Assembly (NCBI GenBank): GCA_045132235.1
Contig: JBGURX010000055.1
Span: 1 to 53,996, forward strand
DNA length: 53,996 nt
Source: UBA1756 sp045132235
GTDB taxonomy: Bacteria > Bacteroidota > Bacteroidia > Bacteroidales > WCHB1-69
Direction of reading: 5' to 3'
Shown here: one piece after another, positions 34,363 through 43,219 of the stretch
Layout of the letters: each line of letters begins with the position of its first letter
Position numbering within the stretch: position 1 is the first letter of the stretch
Position numbers and translations under genes: made by a program
The notes under the pieces: generated by a model
Told to the model about the DNA's origin: nothing
What the model saw: the letters and a program-made list of their open reading frames with translations, nothing else
Databases searched by the model: none

Positions 34363-35554
34363 CGGCTTTTTTTACGGCCGCCACCAGCCGGTCGATTTCT
34401 TCTTCTGTATTGTAGAAGGCGAAGGAGGCACGCAGCGTGCCGGGGATGCCGAAATGCTCCATGATGGGCATCGAGCAGTGGTGTCCTGTGCGCACAGCAA
34501 CCCCCATCTGGTCAATCAGCGTGCCGATGTCGAAAGGATGTATGCCGTTGACATTGAAGGAAATAATGGCTGATTTCTCGGGGGCGGTGCCCACAATTTG
34601 CAGGCCATCAATCTCCAAAAGTTTTTCGGTGGCGTACTGCAGCAACCGCTGTTCCCGCTCGGCCATCACTTCCGGTCCGATGCTATCGATGTACTGGATG
34701 GCGGTATGCAGTCCGATGACGTCGCCCACAGCGGGTGTGCCGGCCTCGAACTTGAAGGGCAGCTCGTTGTAGGTGGTGCGGGCGAAGGTGACGGTCTTGA
34801 TCATCTCGCCGCCGCCCTGATAGGGAGGCATCTCGTTGAGCCACTGTTCTTTCCCGTACATCACACCCACTCCCATGGGAGCGTACATCTTGTGCCCAGA
34901 GAAGCAGTAGAAGTCGCAGTCGAGGGCCTGCACGTCGATGGGGAGGTGCGAGGCGGCCTGCGCCCCGTCAATGAGCACGGGTATGCCTTTTGCGTGTGCT
35001 TTCCGGATGATCTCCGCCACCGGGTTGATGGTGCCGAGGGTGTTGGAGACGTGGTTGACGGCCACGATGCGGGTCTTGTCGGTCAGTAGGTTGTCCAGCT
35101 CCTCGATGCGCAACACGCCGCGGTTGTCGAAGGGCAGCACGCGCAGGGTGGCTCCATGCTGTTCGCAGGCCAGCTGCCACGGCACGATGTTGGCGTGATG
35201 CTCCATCTCTGAAACCACCACCTCGTCGCCTTTTTTCAGGAAACGGCGGCAGAACGAGCTGGCAATCAGGTTGATGGACTCGGTAGTGCCGCGCGTGAAG
35301 ATGATCTCGTGGGCATGCGGGGCGTGGATGAACTGCTGCACCGCACGGCGGGCTTCCTCGAAACGGTCGGTGGCCACCTGACTGAGGTGGTGTACCCCAC
35401 GGTGGATGTTGCTGTTGATGGTGAGGTAGTATTGGCTCAGCGCGTCAATCACCGCCTGCGGTTTCTGCGTGGTGGCGGCATTGTCAAGATACACCAACGG
35501 ATAACCGTTTACCTTTTGGTCGAGGATGGGAAAATCTTTGCGAAAGTCGGGCAT
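34346..35554 (-). CDS. sufS: Cysteine desulfurase (SufS type)
   Basis: A 402-residue class-V aminotransferase-fold enzyme that takes sulfur from cysteine as a persulfide for Fe-S cluster assembly. The PLP lysine K222 lies in CFSGHKMYAP. The catalytic cysteine C360 lies in RTGHHCSMP, the SufS-specific context with a short loop. VYLDNAATTQKP (21-32) and SNIHRGVHHLS (48-58) are also typical. The rest of the suf operon (sufBCD) is expected beyond this window or elsewhere; here the gene stands alone between a glyA terminator and the transporter. Its 3' end overlaps the transporter coding end on the other strand. Confidence 0.95.
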   Translation of the reverse strand: MPDFRKDFPILDQKVNGYPLVYLDNAATTQKPQAVIDALSQYYLTINSNIHRGVHHLSQVATDRFEEARRAVQQFIHAPHAHEIIFTRGTTESINLIASSFCRRFLKKGDEVVVSEMEHHANIVPWQLACEQHGATLRVLPFDNRGVLRIEELDNLLTDKTRIVAVNHVSNTLGTINPVAEIIRKAHAKGIPVLIDGAQAASHLPIDVQALDCDFYCFSGHKMYAPMGVGVMYGKEQWLNEMPPYQGGGEMIKTVTFARTTYNELPFKFEAGTPAVGDVIGLHTAIQYIDSIGPEVMAEREQRLLQYATEKLLEIDGLQIVGTAPEKSAIISFNVNGIHPFDIGTLIDQMGVAVRTGHHCSMPIMEHFGIPGTLRASFAFYNTEEEIDRLVAAVKKAVMMLG

Positions 35555-35590
35555 GTAAGGGTGGCTTTATGTTTTTTTTTGCCTAAAAAT

Positions 35591-35620
35591 GAAAGAAAAA
35601 GGCGCCACGAGGGCGCCTTT
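35591..35620 (-). terminator. Rho-independent terminator after glyA
   Basis: AAAGGCGCC and GGCGCCTTT form a 9-bp stem with a 5-nt loop (35598-35620). On the minus strand the stem continues into TTTTTC, about 18 nt after the glyA stop. It separates glyA from sufS, so sufS must have another promoter. Confidence 0.88.
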
Positions 35621-35638
35621 ATAGGGAATGATAACCGA

Positions 35639-36919
35639 TTACCAAGCGAAGAGCGGACGGTTCTGCATCATCTCATTCACCTGACCGCGGGTCTTGGCGA
35701 TGAGGGCTTCGTTGGTCGGATCGCTGAGCACAGCGTCGATCATATCGACGATCACGCCCATCTCGTTCTCTTTGAGACCGCGGGTGGTGATAGCGGGCGT
35801 ACCGATACGCAAACCGCTGGTCTTGAAGGCGCTGCGACTGTCGAACGGAACCATGTTCTTGTTCACGGTGATGTCGGCGGCCACGAGGGCGTTCTCGGCT
35901 TCCTTACCGGTGAGTTCGGGAAACTTGGTGCGGAGGTCGATGAGCATCAGGTGGTTGTCGGTACCGTTGCTGATGACCTTGTAACCCTTGTTGATGAAGG
36001 CCTCGCACATGGTCTTGGCGTTCTTCATCAGCTGCTGGATGTACTGGTCGTAACTGTCGGTGAGGGCTTCGCCGAGGGCGACGGCCTTGGCAGCGATGAC
36101 GTGCTCCAGCGGGCCGCCCTGTGTGCCGGGGAATACGGCGCTGTCGAGCAGGGCGCTCATCTTCTTGATCTCGCCCTTCGGCGTGGTCTTGCCCCACGGA
36201 TTGTCGAAATCCTCGCCCATCAGGATGAGGCCGCCACGGGGACCGCGGAGGGTCTTGTGGGTGGTGGTGGTCACGATGTGGCAGTATTTGACGGCGTTGT
36301 TCAGGTAACCCTTGGCAATCAGACCGCTGGGATGGCTGATGTCGCCCATGAGGATGGCACCGATTCTGTCGGCGATTTCACGCATGCGTGACCAATCCCA
36401 GTCGCGGCTGTAAGCCGAACCGCCACCGATGATGAGCTTCGGACGGTGTTCGAGGGCCTTCTTCTCCATATCGTCGTAATCCACCATGCCAGTCTCTTCT
36501 TTCACTTGGTAACCCACCACTTTGTAGTTGATGCCGCTGAAGTTCACTGGGCTGCCGTGGCTAAGGTGACCGCCGTGGTTGAGGTCCATACCCATGAAGG
36601 TGTCGCCGCTGTTGAGGCAGGCGAGGAAAACGGCCATGTTGGCCTGTGCGCCGCTGTGGGGCTGCACGTTGGCCCAGCAAGCACCGTAGAGCTGCTTGGC
36701 ACGCTCGATGGCGATGGTCTCGCTCTGGTCAACAATCTGACAACCGCCATAGTAACGCTTTCCGGGATAACCTTCGGCATACTTGTTGGTCAGCACGCTG
36801 CCCATGGCTTCCATCACCTGGTCGCTGACAAAGTTTTCAGAGGCAATCAGCTCAATGCCTTTGGTCTGGCGATTGCGCTCCTGCTGGATCAAATCAAAAA
36901 TTTTGGTGTCTCTTTCCAT
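35639..36919 (-). CDS. glyA: Serine hydroxymethyltransferase
   Basis: A 426-residue PLP enzyme interconverting serine and glycine with tetrahydrofolate. GIELIASENFVS (21-32), NKYAEGYPGKRYYGG (45-59), VQPHSGAQAN (85-94) and the PLP lysine K222 in VTTTTHKTLRGPRGG are all intact. It supplies one-carbon units in the cytoplasm. It is a monocistronic unit with its own promoter on one side and a strong terminator on the other. Length is normal. Confidence 0.98.
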   Translation of the reverse strand: MERDTKIFDLIQQERNRQTKGIELIASENFVSDQVMEAMGSVLTNKYAEGYPGKRYYGGCQIVDQSETIAIERAKQLYGACWANVQPHSGAQANMAVFLACLNSGDTFMGMDLNHGGHLSHGSPVNFSGINYKVVGYQVKEETGMVDYDDMEKKALEHRPKLIIGGGSAYSRDWDWSRMREIADRIGAILMGDISHPSGLIAKGYLNNAVKYCHIVTTTTHKTLRGPRGGLILMGEDFDNPWGKTTPKGEIKKMSALLDSAVFPGTQGGPLEHVIAAKAVALGEALTDSYDQYIQQLMKNAKTMCEAFINKGYKVISNGTDNHLMLIDLRTKFPELTGKEAENALVAADITVNKNMVPFDSRSAFKTSGLRIGTPAITTRGLKENEMGVIVDMIDAVLSDPTNEALIAKTRGQVNEMMQNRPLFAW

Positions 36920-36986
36920 TGTTTTTAATTATAATTAATTGATAAATGATATTTTACAAAAATAATGAGCTTAAATTTTGTGCCTG

Positions 36987-36994
36987 CAAAGATA
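36987..36994 (-). promoter_or_regulatory. Bacteroidete -7 element for glyA
   Basis: The minus strand reads TATCTTTG, a full match to TAnnTTTG, 68 nt upstream of the glyA start. The -33 match is poor. It lies in a 188-nt divergent region shared with the S41 protease gene. Confidence 0.6.
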
Positions 36995-37065
36995 GTATTT
37001 TTTTGTGGAAAAACATCTGAAAAGATTTATTCTTTATCGTGGGTCTTTTTTGCACAATGTTTCGT

Positions 37066-37073
37066 ATCTTTGC
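37066..37073 (+). promoter_or_regulatory. Bacteroidete -7 element for the S41 protease/dnaG/truA operon
   Basis: TATCTTTG matches TAnnTTTG 34 nt upstream of the S41 protease start. It is followed by GCAC, as are several other such elements in this window. Confidence 0.62.
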
Positions 37074-37107
37074 ACGTTTTTCGTATAATGTGTAAAATCT
37101 TCTCAAA

Positions 37108-38871
37108 ATGAATAAAATCAAGACTTTGCTACTGGTTGTTGTTTGCGCTTTGGGAATGAATGTGATGACCGCGCAGACCAATCCCTCCTTCGACTCGGGG
37201 ATGAACACCATGAAGTATTTCTTCACTGTGCTGGACCGTTTCTATGTGGATACGCTCAATTTCAACACTTTGTCGGAAAAAGGCGTGAAGGAGATGGTCA
37301 CCACCCTCGACCCGCACTCCATCTATACCTCCGCCAAGGACGTGGCCGCCTCGCGTGAGCCGCTGCAGGGCTCGTTCGACGGCGTGGGCATCACCTTCCA
37401 GCTTATCAAAGACACCATCAACGTCATCGAGGTGATCATTGACGGTCCCTCTGAGAAGGTGGGCATCCTGCCGGGCGACAAAATTGTGAAGGTGGATACG
37501 CTTGATGCATGCGGCAAGTCGATTAACAACACGTGGGTGCGCGACCACCTGCGGGGCAAGAAGGGCACCAAGGTGCAGCTTGGCATCAAGCGCGGCAAGA
37601 GCGATGAACTGCTCTACTTCACCGTCACCCGCGGCAAGATTCCGATGCACAGCATCAACGTGTCTTTCATGATTGACAAAACCACCGGCTACATCAAGCT
37701 CGACCGCTTCGCCCAGACCAGTCTCGGTGAGTTCCAGCAGGCTCTTGGCAAGTTGCAGGAGCAGGGGATGAAGAACCTCATCTTCGACCTGCGCGGCAAC
37801 GGCGGCGGATACCTCAACACCGCCGTGCAGATTGCCAGCCAGTTCATCGAAGGCAACAAGCTGCTGGTCTATACCGACAACTTCCGCAAAACCGGCGAGA
37901 CGCTCAAGTCGCTGCCCAACGGCATGTTCCGTGAAGGCCGCCTTATCGTCCTTATCGACGAGAACTCCGCCTCAGCCAGCGAAATCACCGCCGGCGCGGT
38001 GCAGGACTGGGACCGCGGTCTGATCATGGGTCGCCGCTCCTTCGGCAAGGGTCTGGTGCAGAAGCCCGTTGATCTGCCCAATGGCGCTGAGGTGCGTGTC
38101 ACCATCTCCCACTACTACACACCCACCGGCCGCTGCATCCAGAAGCCTTACGACGACCGCGACGACTATTTCAAGGACATCTCCAACAGATATTCCCATG
38201 GCGAACTCTTCTCGCCCGACAGCATCAACTTCCCCGACTCGCTCAAGTACAAAACTCCGGCCGGCAAGACCGTGTATGGCGGCGGCGGCATCATGCCCGA
38301 CATCTTCATCCCCCTCGACACCACCAACTACTCCTATTTCTACAACGAATTGGTGCGCAAGGGCGTGGTCAGCAGCTTTGTCATGAATTATCTTTCCGAA
38401 AATCGTGAAAAAATCAAAGCCAAATATCCTACTTTCGAAGATTTCAAAAAACAGTACACCATTACCGACAAAATGTATAATGATTTGGTGGAATATGCTA
38501 AAAAAGAGGGAGTTGTAGATAGCGCTAAGCTCTATTTCGCCGCCAATCTTGAAAAATTTGCCAAAGAAAAGAAGGCCGAGCTTGATTCCATTTATGCTTC
38601 GGTGGATGATTTGAAGAAGATGGATGTGCTCGACAAGATGGTTTCCGATTATGTGAAGGAGGCGTATAAAAAGAGTGTGAAGGAACGCAACTCCGACAAG
38701 GCTCCCCGTCTGGTCAAGACCTACATGCTGTTTGAACTCGCACGCAACCTCTATTCTTATAGCGATGCCTACCAGTACATCCTTCAGGAAGACCAGACCT
38801 ACAAGGAGGCCTGCAAGGTGATCAACGAGAACAGAGTTTTCAGAAAATATAAGATTTCCGACGGACGATGA
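37108..38871 (+). CDS. S41 family C-terminal processing protease
   Basis: A 587-residue exported protease. The signal peptide covers about 1-22. An N-terminal helical cap (25-85) precedes a PDZ domain (about 90-180; GSFDGVGITFQLI, GPSEKVGILPGDKIVKVD) and the S41 catalytic core with S289 (ENSASASEI) and K314 (SFGKG), 25 residues apart as in CtpB/Prc. A long C-terminal charged region (about 420-587) is beyond the usual CtpA length. It cuts periplasmic proteins after recognising C-termini. Its stop overlaps the dnaG start (ATGA), a coupling that is probably incidental in function. Confidence 0.94.
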   Translation: MNKIKTLLLVVVCALGMNVMTAQTNPSFDSGMNTMKYFFTVLDRFYVDTLNFNTLSEKGVKEMVTTLDPHSIYTSAKDVAASREPLQGSFDGVGITFQLIKDTINVIEVIIDGPSEKVGILPGDKIVKVDTLDACGKSINNTWVRDHLRGKKGTKVQLGIKRGKSDELLYFTVTRGKIPMHSINVSFMIDKTTGYIKLDRFAQTSLGEFQQALGKLQEQGMKNLIFDLRGNGGGYLNTAVQIASQFIEGNKLLVYTDNFRKTGETLKSLPNGMFREGRLIVLIDENSASASEITAGAVQDWDRGLIMGRRSFGKGLVQKPVDLPNGAEVRVTISHYYTPTGRCIQKPYDDRDDYFKDISNRYSHGELFSPDSINFPDSLKYKTPAGKTVYGGGGIMPDIFIPLDTTNYSYFYNELVRKGVVSSFVMNYLSENREKIKAKYPTFEDFKKQYTITDKMYNDLVEYAKKEGVVDSAKLYFAANLEKFAKEKKAELDSIYASVDDLKKMDVLDKMVSDYVKEAYKKSVKERNSDKAPRLVKTYMLFELARNLYSYSDAYQYILQEDQTYKEACKVINENRVFRKYKISDGR

Positions 38872-40892
38872 TCACGCAGAAGTGCATTGATGAGATTAAG
38901 ATGGCCGCCCGCATCGAGGATGTGGTGGCGGACTTCGTGCCGCTGAAGCGGGCGGGCGCCAGCTACAAGGGCGTGTGCCCGTTTCACGACGACCATTCTC
39001 CATCCATGCACATCACCCCGAAACTCGGTATCTATCACTGCTTTGTGTGCGGCGCGCATGGCGATTCCATCAAGTTTCTGATGGAATACCAGAAGATTAC
39101 CTATCCGGAAGCGCTGCGCTATCTGGCGGGCAAGTACAACATTGCCATTGAGGAGGAGAAGAAGGAGCTGACGCCCGAGCAGGAGGCCGCCAAGAACGAG
39201 CGCGAGGCCCTGCTGAATGTGAACGCCTACGCCGAGAAATTCTTCACGAGCCAGCTGTTCGACACCGATGAGGGTCGCAACATCGGTCTCACCTACCTGC
39301 GCGACCAGCGCGGCTTCCGCGAGGAGACCATCCGCAAATTCCGCCTCGGCTACTGTCCCGACACATGGGAAACCTTCGCACAGCAGGCACAGGCAGACGG
39401 CTACAAGGCCGACGACCTGCTCACGCTGGGTCTCTGCCGCAAGTCGGAGAAGACAGGGAAACTGTTTGACTTTTACAAGGGAAGGGTTATTTTTCCGATT
39501 CTCAACGCTTTCGGTAGCACCATCGGCTTCGGCGGCCGTGTGATGAGCAAGGAAGCCAAGGGTCCTAAGTATTACAATTCTCCCGAAAATCCCATCTACC
39601 ACAAGAGCGACGTGCTCTATGGGTTTTATTTCGCCAAAAAGAAAATCCGCGAACTCGACAATGTATATCTGGTGGAGGGCTACACCGATGTGATTTCCAT
39701 GTCGGAGTCGGGAGTGGAGAATGTGGTGGCCTCGTCGGGTACCGCCCTTACCGACGGGCAGATCAAACTCATCAAGACGCAGACCAACAACATCACGGTG
39801 CTGTACGATGGCGACAATGCAGGCATCAAGGCCTCGCTGCGGGGCATCAACATGCTGCTGGCCGCCGGACTGAATGTGAAGGCGGTGCTGCTGCCCGACG
39901 GCGAAGACCCCGACTCGTTCGCCAAGAGCCATCGAGATTCGGAGTTGAAAGAGTATCTGGAGCAGAATGCCGTCAACATCATCCAGTTTGAGGCTGAAAC
40001 CCTTCTGAAGGGTGTGGGCAACGACCCGCTGAAGCGCGCCGAGGTGGTGAACTCCATCATTGAGACCATCGCGGAGGTGAACGACGAGGTGCTGCGGGCA
40101 TTCTACGTGCGCGAATGTGCCGAGATTTTCCAGTTGTCGGAGGAATCGTTGCAGGTGAATCTGAAGCGGGCCGTGTGGAAGCGGATGAACACGCCCGGTC
40201 CGAACCGGAATATCGGACAGCAACAGCCTGCTCAACAGTCTGTTAATCAGCCGTTGCCGAAGGTTGTGACACCGGAGGAGGTGCCCCAGCAGCAGCTGCC
40301 GCCCACCGACCCCATCAGCGATGTGGAGCTCAACATTGTGCGCCTCATCCTGAAGTACGGTTCCTTGGAGACCAACGTGCGCGAGGTGGATGCCGACGGC
40401 GAGGAGGTGTTGCGCCGGATGCGCGTGGACCAGTATGTGTTCAACGAGTTCCATGCCGAGGAAATCAGCTTCACCAATCCGCTCTACCAGCGTTTCTATC
40501 AGGAGTATGCTCGTCTCGCCCAGCAGTACGAGTCGCAGGACGATTTGTGCAAGGCCTTCGCCAACCACGAAGATGAGGAGCTGCAGTCGCTCTGCATCCC
40601 GATTCTCACCGAGCTGACTCCGGAGTGCAGTCCGGCCTGGGAGCAGCGTTTCGACATGGACACGCCGCGTCCCGACACCGACATCGAATGCCTCAATCAA
40701 GAGCTGTCGGGTTGCATCAACCTTTTCAAGATGAGACTGATAGAGCGTTGTAAGAATATGTTGATCAAGGAGCTGGATGATGGGCTGACGGAAGAGCAGC
40801 AGCGCGACATCATGGCGCGCATCAATGAGTTGAATGTGCGGGCCAAGGAGCTGGGCAATTTGCAGCGCATTGTCATATCATCGCAATATTAG
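38868..40892 (+). CDS. dnaG: DNA primase
   Basis: A 674-residue primase that makes RNA primers for DNA replication. The CHC2 zinc finger has C37, H40, C58 and C61 (GVCPFHDDHSPS, IYHCFVCGAHGD). The catalytic core has FPILNAFGSTIGFGGR and the TOPRIM segment VYLVEGYTDVISM near residue 267 with the downstream YDGDNAG metal site. A Gln/Pro-rich linker near 445-485 leads to the helicase-binding C-terminal domain. The start overlaps the preceding stop by 4 nt. Unlike in proteobacteria, rpsU and rpoD are not neighbours. Confidence 0.97.
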   Translation: MITQKCIDEIKMAARIEDVVADFVPLKRAGASYKGVCPFHDDHSPSMHITPKLGIYHCFVCGAHGDSIKFLMEYQKITYPEALRYLAGKYNIAIEEEKKELTPEQEAAKNEREALLNVNAYAEKFFTSQLFDTDEGRNIGLTYLRDQRGFREETIRKFRLGYCPDTWETFAQQAQADGYKADDLLTLGLCRKSEKTGKLFDFYKGRVIFPILNAFGSTIGFGGRVMSKEAKGPKYYNSPENPIYHKSDVLYGFYFAKKKIRELDNVYLVEGYTDVISMSESGVENVVASSGTALTDGQIKLIKTQTNNITVLYDGDNAGIKASLRGINMLLAAGLNVKAVLLPDGEDPDSFAKSHRDSELKEYLEQNAVNIIQFEAETLLKGVGNDPLKRAEVVNSIIETIAEVNDEVLRAFYVRECAEIFQLSEESLQVNLKRAVWKRMNTPGPNRNIGQQQPAQQSVNQPLPKVVTPEEVPQQQLPPTDPISDVELNIVRLILKYGSLETNVREVDADGEEVLRRMRVDQYVFNEFHAEEISFTNPLYQRFYQEYARLAQQYESQDDLCKAFANHEDEELQSLCIPILTELTPECSPAWEQRFDMDTPRPDTDIECLNQELSGCINLFKMRLIERCKNMLIKELDDGLTEEQQRDIMARINELNVRAKELGNLQRIVISSQY

Positions 40893-40893
40893 T

Positions 40894-41634
40894 ATGAGGT
40901 ATTTCATCGAGATGGCATACAACGGAACGCCCTTTTCGGGCTGGCAGGTGCAGCCGGGACGGAGCACAGTGCAGGGAGTGTTGGAGAATGCCCTGACGCT
41001 TTTGCTGCGCGAGCCGGTGGCGGTGACAGGCTGCGGCCGCACCGACACAGGCGTTCATGCCCGCCAGTTCTTCGCCCATTTCGACACACAGCTTGCCTTC
41101 GACCCCGACAGGTTGGCCGACAAGCTCAACAGTTTTTTACCTAAAGAGATTGCCATCTATCGCATCTTTCCCGTTGCCGACGACCTGCACGCCCGTTTCA
41201 GTGCCGTGTCGCGCACCTACCGCTACTATGTGGCACCCCATAAGGAGTGTTTCCGTTTCCCCTACACCTGCCGGGTGTTTCAGTCGTTGGATGTGACGAA
41301 GATGAACGAGGCGGCGGCCATTCTGCTGAAGACGGACGATTTCACCAGTTTCTCGAAGCTGCACACGCAGGTCAATAACAACCGCTGCAAGGTCACCGAG
41401 GCCTGTTGGCGCGAGGAGGACGGACTGCTGGTGTTCACCATCACCGCCGACCGGTTCCTGCGCAACATGGTGCGTGCGGTGGTGGGCACCCTTCTGCAGG
41501 TGGGGAAGGGGAGTGTGACGGTGGAAGGTTTCGGACAGATTGTGGCACGCATGGACCGCTGTGCGGCGGGCGACTCTGCCCCCGCACACGCGCTTTTCCT
41601 CGAAAGGGTGGAGTATGGGGACAAATTAGATTAG
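40894..41634 (+). CDS. truA: tRNA pseudouridine(38-40) synthase
   Basis: A 246-residue enzyme converting uridines 38-40 of tRNA anticodon arms to pseudouridine. The catalytic aspartate is D51 in GCGRTDTGVHA. YRYYVAPHK and FLRNMVRAVVGTLLQVG are also TruA signatures. An upstream in-frame start at 40834 would overlap dnaG by 59 nt; the ATG at 40894, one base after the dnaG stop, gives the conserved MRYFIEMAYNGTPFSGWQ opening and is preferred. Confidence 0.97.
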   Translation: MRYFIEMAYNGTPFSGWQVQPGRSTVQGVLENALTLLLREPVAVTGCGRTDTGVHARQFFAHFDTQLAFDPDRLADKLNSFLPKEIAIYRIFPVADDLHARFSAVSRTYRYYVAPHKECFRFPYTCRVFQSLDVTKMNEAAAILLKTDDFTSFSKLHTQVNNNRCKVTEACWREEDGLLVFTITADRFLRNMVRAVVGTLLQVGKGSVTVEGFGQIVARMDRCAAGDSAPAHALFLERVEYGDKLD

Positions 41635-41650
41635 CAAAATATTTCATCAA

Positions 41651-42202
41651 ATGGTAAAGTTAAAAAAAGTATTCCTTTTCGTAGTGACAGTAATTATCTT
41701 TTCTGCGTTGGTTCAAAAGGCTGAAGCCCAAATTGTCGGCAAGTGGGATTTCAACGGGGATGGCAAAACAGAAACCATGTATTTTGTCGCGCCCGAAACA
41801 GACGATGAGTCTTTCGATTGCAAGGGAGAGTGCAAGTGTGTGATAAAATTCTCGGACAAAAACCTTCCTGACATTGTTTTGGAGTCATGTATAGGCGGCG
41901 AGCCAGATATTTTGGGCGATTTAGACGGCAATGGCACGGTGGAGATAGGCATATTGCCGCAATGGTGGACAAGCTGTTGGCGTAGTTACCTGATATTCAC
42001 TCTTGAAGGTGGTAAATGGCAGTATTTTGTAGATCCTATACCCACACATTGCAACCTGTTTGAGGAACACGAAGGTCCCATCATTGAAAAGGTCAAAGGC
42101 AAGGAAGACCAATACAAAATATATTACTCCGAGTTTGACAATGAAGACGGTATTGTGACAAAGACAAAAATTGTGAAAAAAAGAAAAAACAGCAGTCTGT
42201 AA
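41651..42202 (+). CDS. Orphan exported protein with FG-GAP/EF-hand-like calcium motifs
   Basis: A 183-residue protein with a signal peptide (about 1-26) and two DxNGDGxxE-like calcium-binding loops (DFNGDGKTE near 33-41 and DLDGNGTVE near 90-98), as in VCBS/FG-GAP repeats. Four cysteines are clustered in the CKGECKC region and WTSCW. I recognise no family. The base composition is noticeably AT-richer than the flanking truA and DUF4159 genes, suggesting later acquisition. It lies 16 nt after truA. The last codons (about RKNSSL and the stop) overlap the 3' end of rnpB on the opposite strand, and the stop is read from the conserved terminal helix region. Confidence 0.7.
   Translation: MVKLKKVFLFVVTVIIFSALVQKAEAQIVGKWDFNGDGKTETMYFVAPETDDESFDCKGECKCVIKFSDKNLPDIVLESCIGGEPDILGDLDGNGTVEIGILPQWWTSCWRSYLIFTLEGGKWQYFVDPIPTHCNLFEEHEGPIIEKVKGKEDQYKIYYSEFDNEDGIVTKTKIVKKRKNSSL
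42175..42187 (-). terminator. T-rich run following rnpB
   Basis: On the minus strand the closing helix of the RNase P RNA is followed by TTTTTTCTTTTTTTC, which could terminate transcription with the P1 stem serving as the hairpin. The same bases encode KKRK at the end of the opposite-strand gene. Confidence 0.55.
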
Positions 42203-42527
42203 GCCGGGTTCTGTCGAGTTCCGCCATTTATCTACTCCGGTCGTCGCCGGCCGGCTCTATCAACCTACCCTCCGAGTCGGGCGAGCCACCCTCAAGCCTC
42301 GGTTTATTTGGTCTTTCAACCCGTGGGGTTTACCATCACCGGCATCACTGCACGGCGTCGTGAGCTCTTACCTCGCGTTTTCACCCTTACCTGCAAGCAG
42401 GCGGTATCTTTTCTGCGGCACTTTCCGTAGCCCTCGCGGACCCCTTCCTGTTAGGAAGCACGGTGCTCTGTGTTGCCCGGACTTTCCTCTCCCCCTCGCG
42501 GGGCAGCGGCGGAACAACTGCTGTTTT
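42186..42527 (-). ncRNA. rnpB: RNase P RNA (bacterial class A)
   Basis: On the minus strand GAGGAAAGTCCGGGCAACAC (around 42487-42468) is the universal 5' core (CR-I) of RNase P RNA, and AGAACCCGGCTTAC near the 3' end (42212-42199) is its partner in P4/CR-V. AACAGCAG at 42525-42518 pairs with CTGCTGTT at 42195-42188 to form the P1 helix, which sets the ends. The RNA, about 340 nt, is the catalytic subunit that matures tRNA 5' ends. It starts 18 nt after the DUF4159 stop codon, and no clear promoter was seen, so transcription may continue from upstream or from a site inside that gene. Confidence 0.96.
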
Positions 42528-42544
42528 TCTATATCTATGGCCGA

Positions 42545-43201
42545 CTAATGCGTCAGCACGTATTGCAAAATGTTGGCCCCCATCTTCAATGCCTTCTGGT
42601 GGGTGGCTTCCGAGTCGTGGTGTACCCCCGTGTCCTCCCAGCCGTCGCCGAGGTCGCACTCGTAGGTGAAGAGGCACACCAGCCGTCCCTCCCATACCAG
42701 TCCGAAGGCCTGTGCGGGCTTGCCGTCGTGCTCGTGAATCTTCGGCAATCCGTTGGGGAACGGATACTTCTGGTGGAAGATGGGATGGCTGTAGGGGAGT
42801 TCCACAAAGTCGAGCTCGGGGAAGACCAGCTTCATCTGCGTGCGGACGAAGTTGTTGAGTCCGTAGTTGTCGTCGATGTGCAGGAACCCGCCGGAGAGCA
42901 GGTACATGCGGAGGTTCTGCGCCTCCTCCTGCGAGAACACCACGTTGCCGTGACCGGTCATGTGGATGAAAGGATACTGGAACAGGTCGGTACTGCCCAC
43001 CTCCACCGTGGCCGGCTTCGGGTCGAGCGACATCGACAGGTTCTGGTTGCAGAAAGCGATGAGGTTGGGCAGTGAGGTGGGGTTGGCATACCAGTCGCCG
43101 CCGCCGCGGTACTTCAGCAGGGCAATCTGCTGCGCGCTGCCGGCTGTGCCTGCCATCGTCAGGATAAGGAGGAGTAAGATGTTCTGTATCAGTTTTCTCA
43201 T
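42545..43201 (-). CDS. DUF4159 domain exported protein
   Basis: A 218-residue protein with a signal peptide (about 1-23), then the DUF4159 pattern: YRGGGDWYANPTSLPNL, VFSQEEAQNLRMYLLSGGFLHIDDNYG and a flavodoxin/GATase-like alpha-beta core ending with the CLFTYECDLGDGWED segment. It is predicted to be periplasmic. No biochemical role is established. It follows the VWA protein by 18 nt and shares its promoter, a pairing repeatedly seen in Bacteroidota. It lies immediately upstream of rnpB. Confidence 0.88.
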   Translation of the reverse strand: MRKLIQNILLLLILTMAGTAGSAQQIALLKYRGGGDWYANPTSLPNLIAFCNQNLSMSLDPKPATVEVGSTDLFQYPFIHMTGHGNVVFSQEEAQNLRMYLLSGGFLHIDDNYGLNNFVRTQMKLVFPELDFVELPYSHPIFHQKYPFPNGLPKIHEHDGKPAQAFGLVWEGRLVCLFTYECDLGDGWEDTGVHHDSEATHQKALKMGANILQYVLTH

Positions 43202-43219
43202 GCTTTGCAGGATATTGAT

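Noticed and set aside
38799..40700. 633-codon minus-strand frame opposite dnaG
   Set aside because: Shadow of dnaG, which has zinc finger and TOPRIM motifs in the plus frame.
42360..42548. 62-codon plus-strand frame
   Set aside because: It lies inside the RNase P RNA gene and has no protein features.
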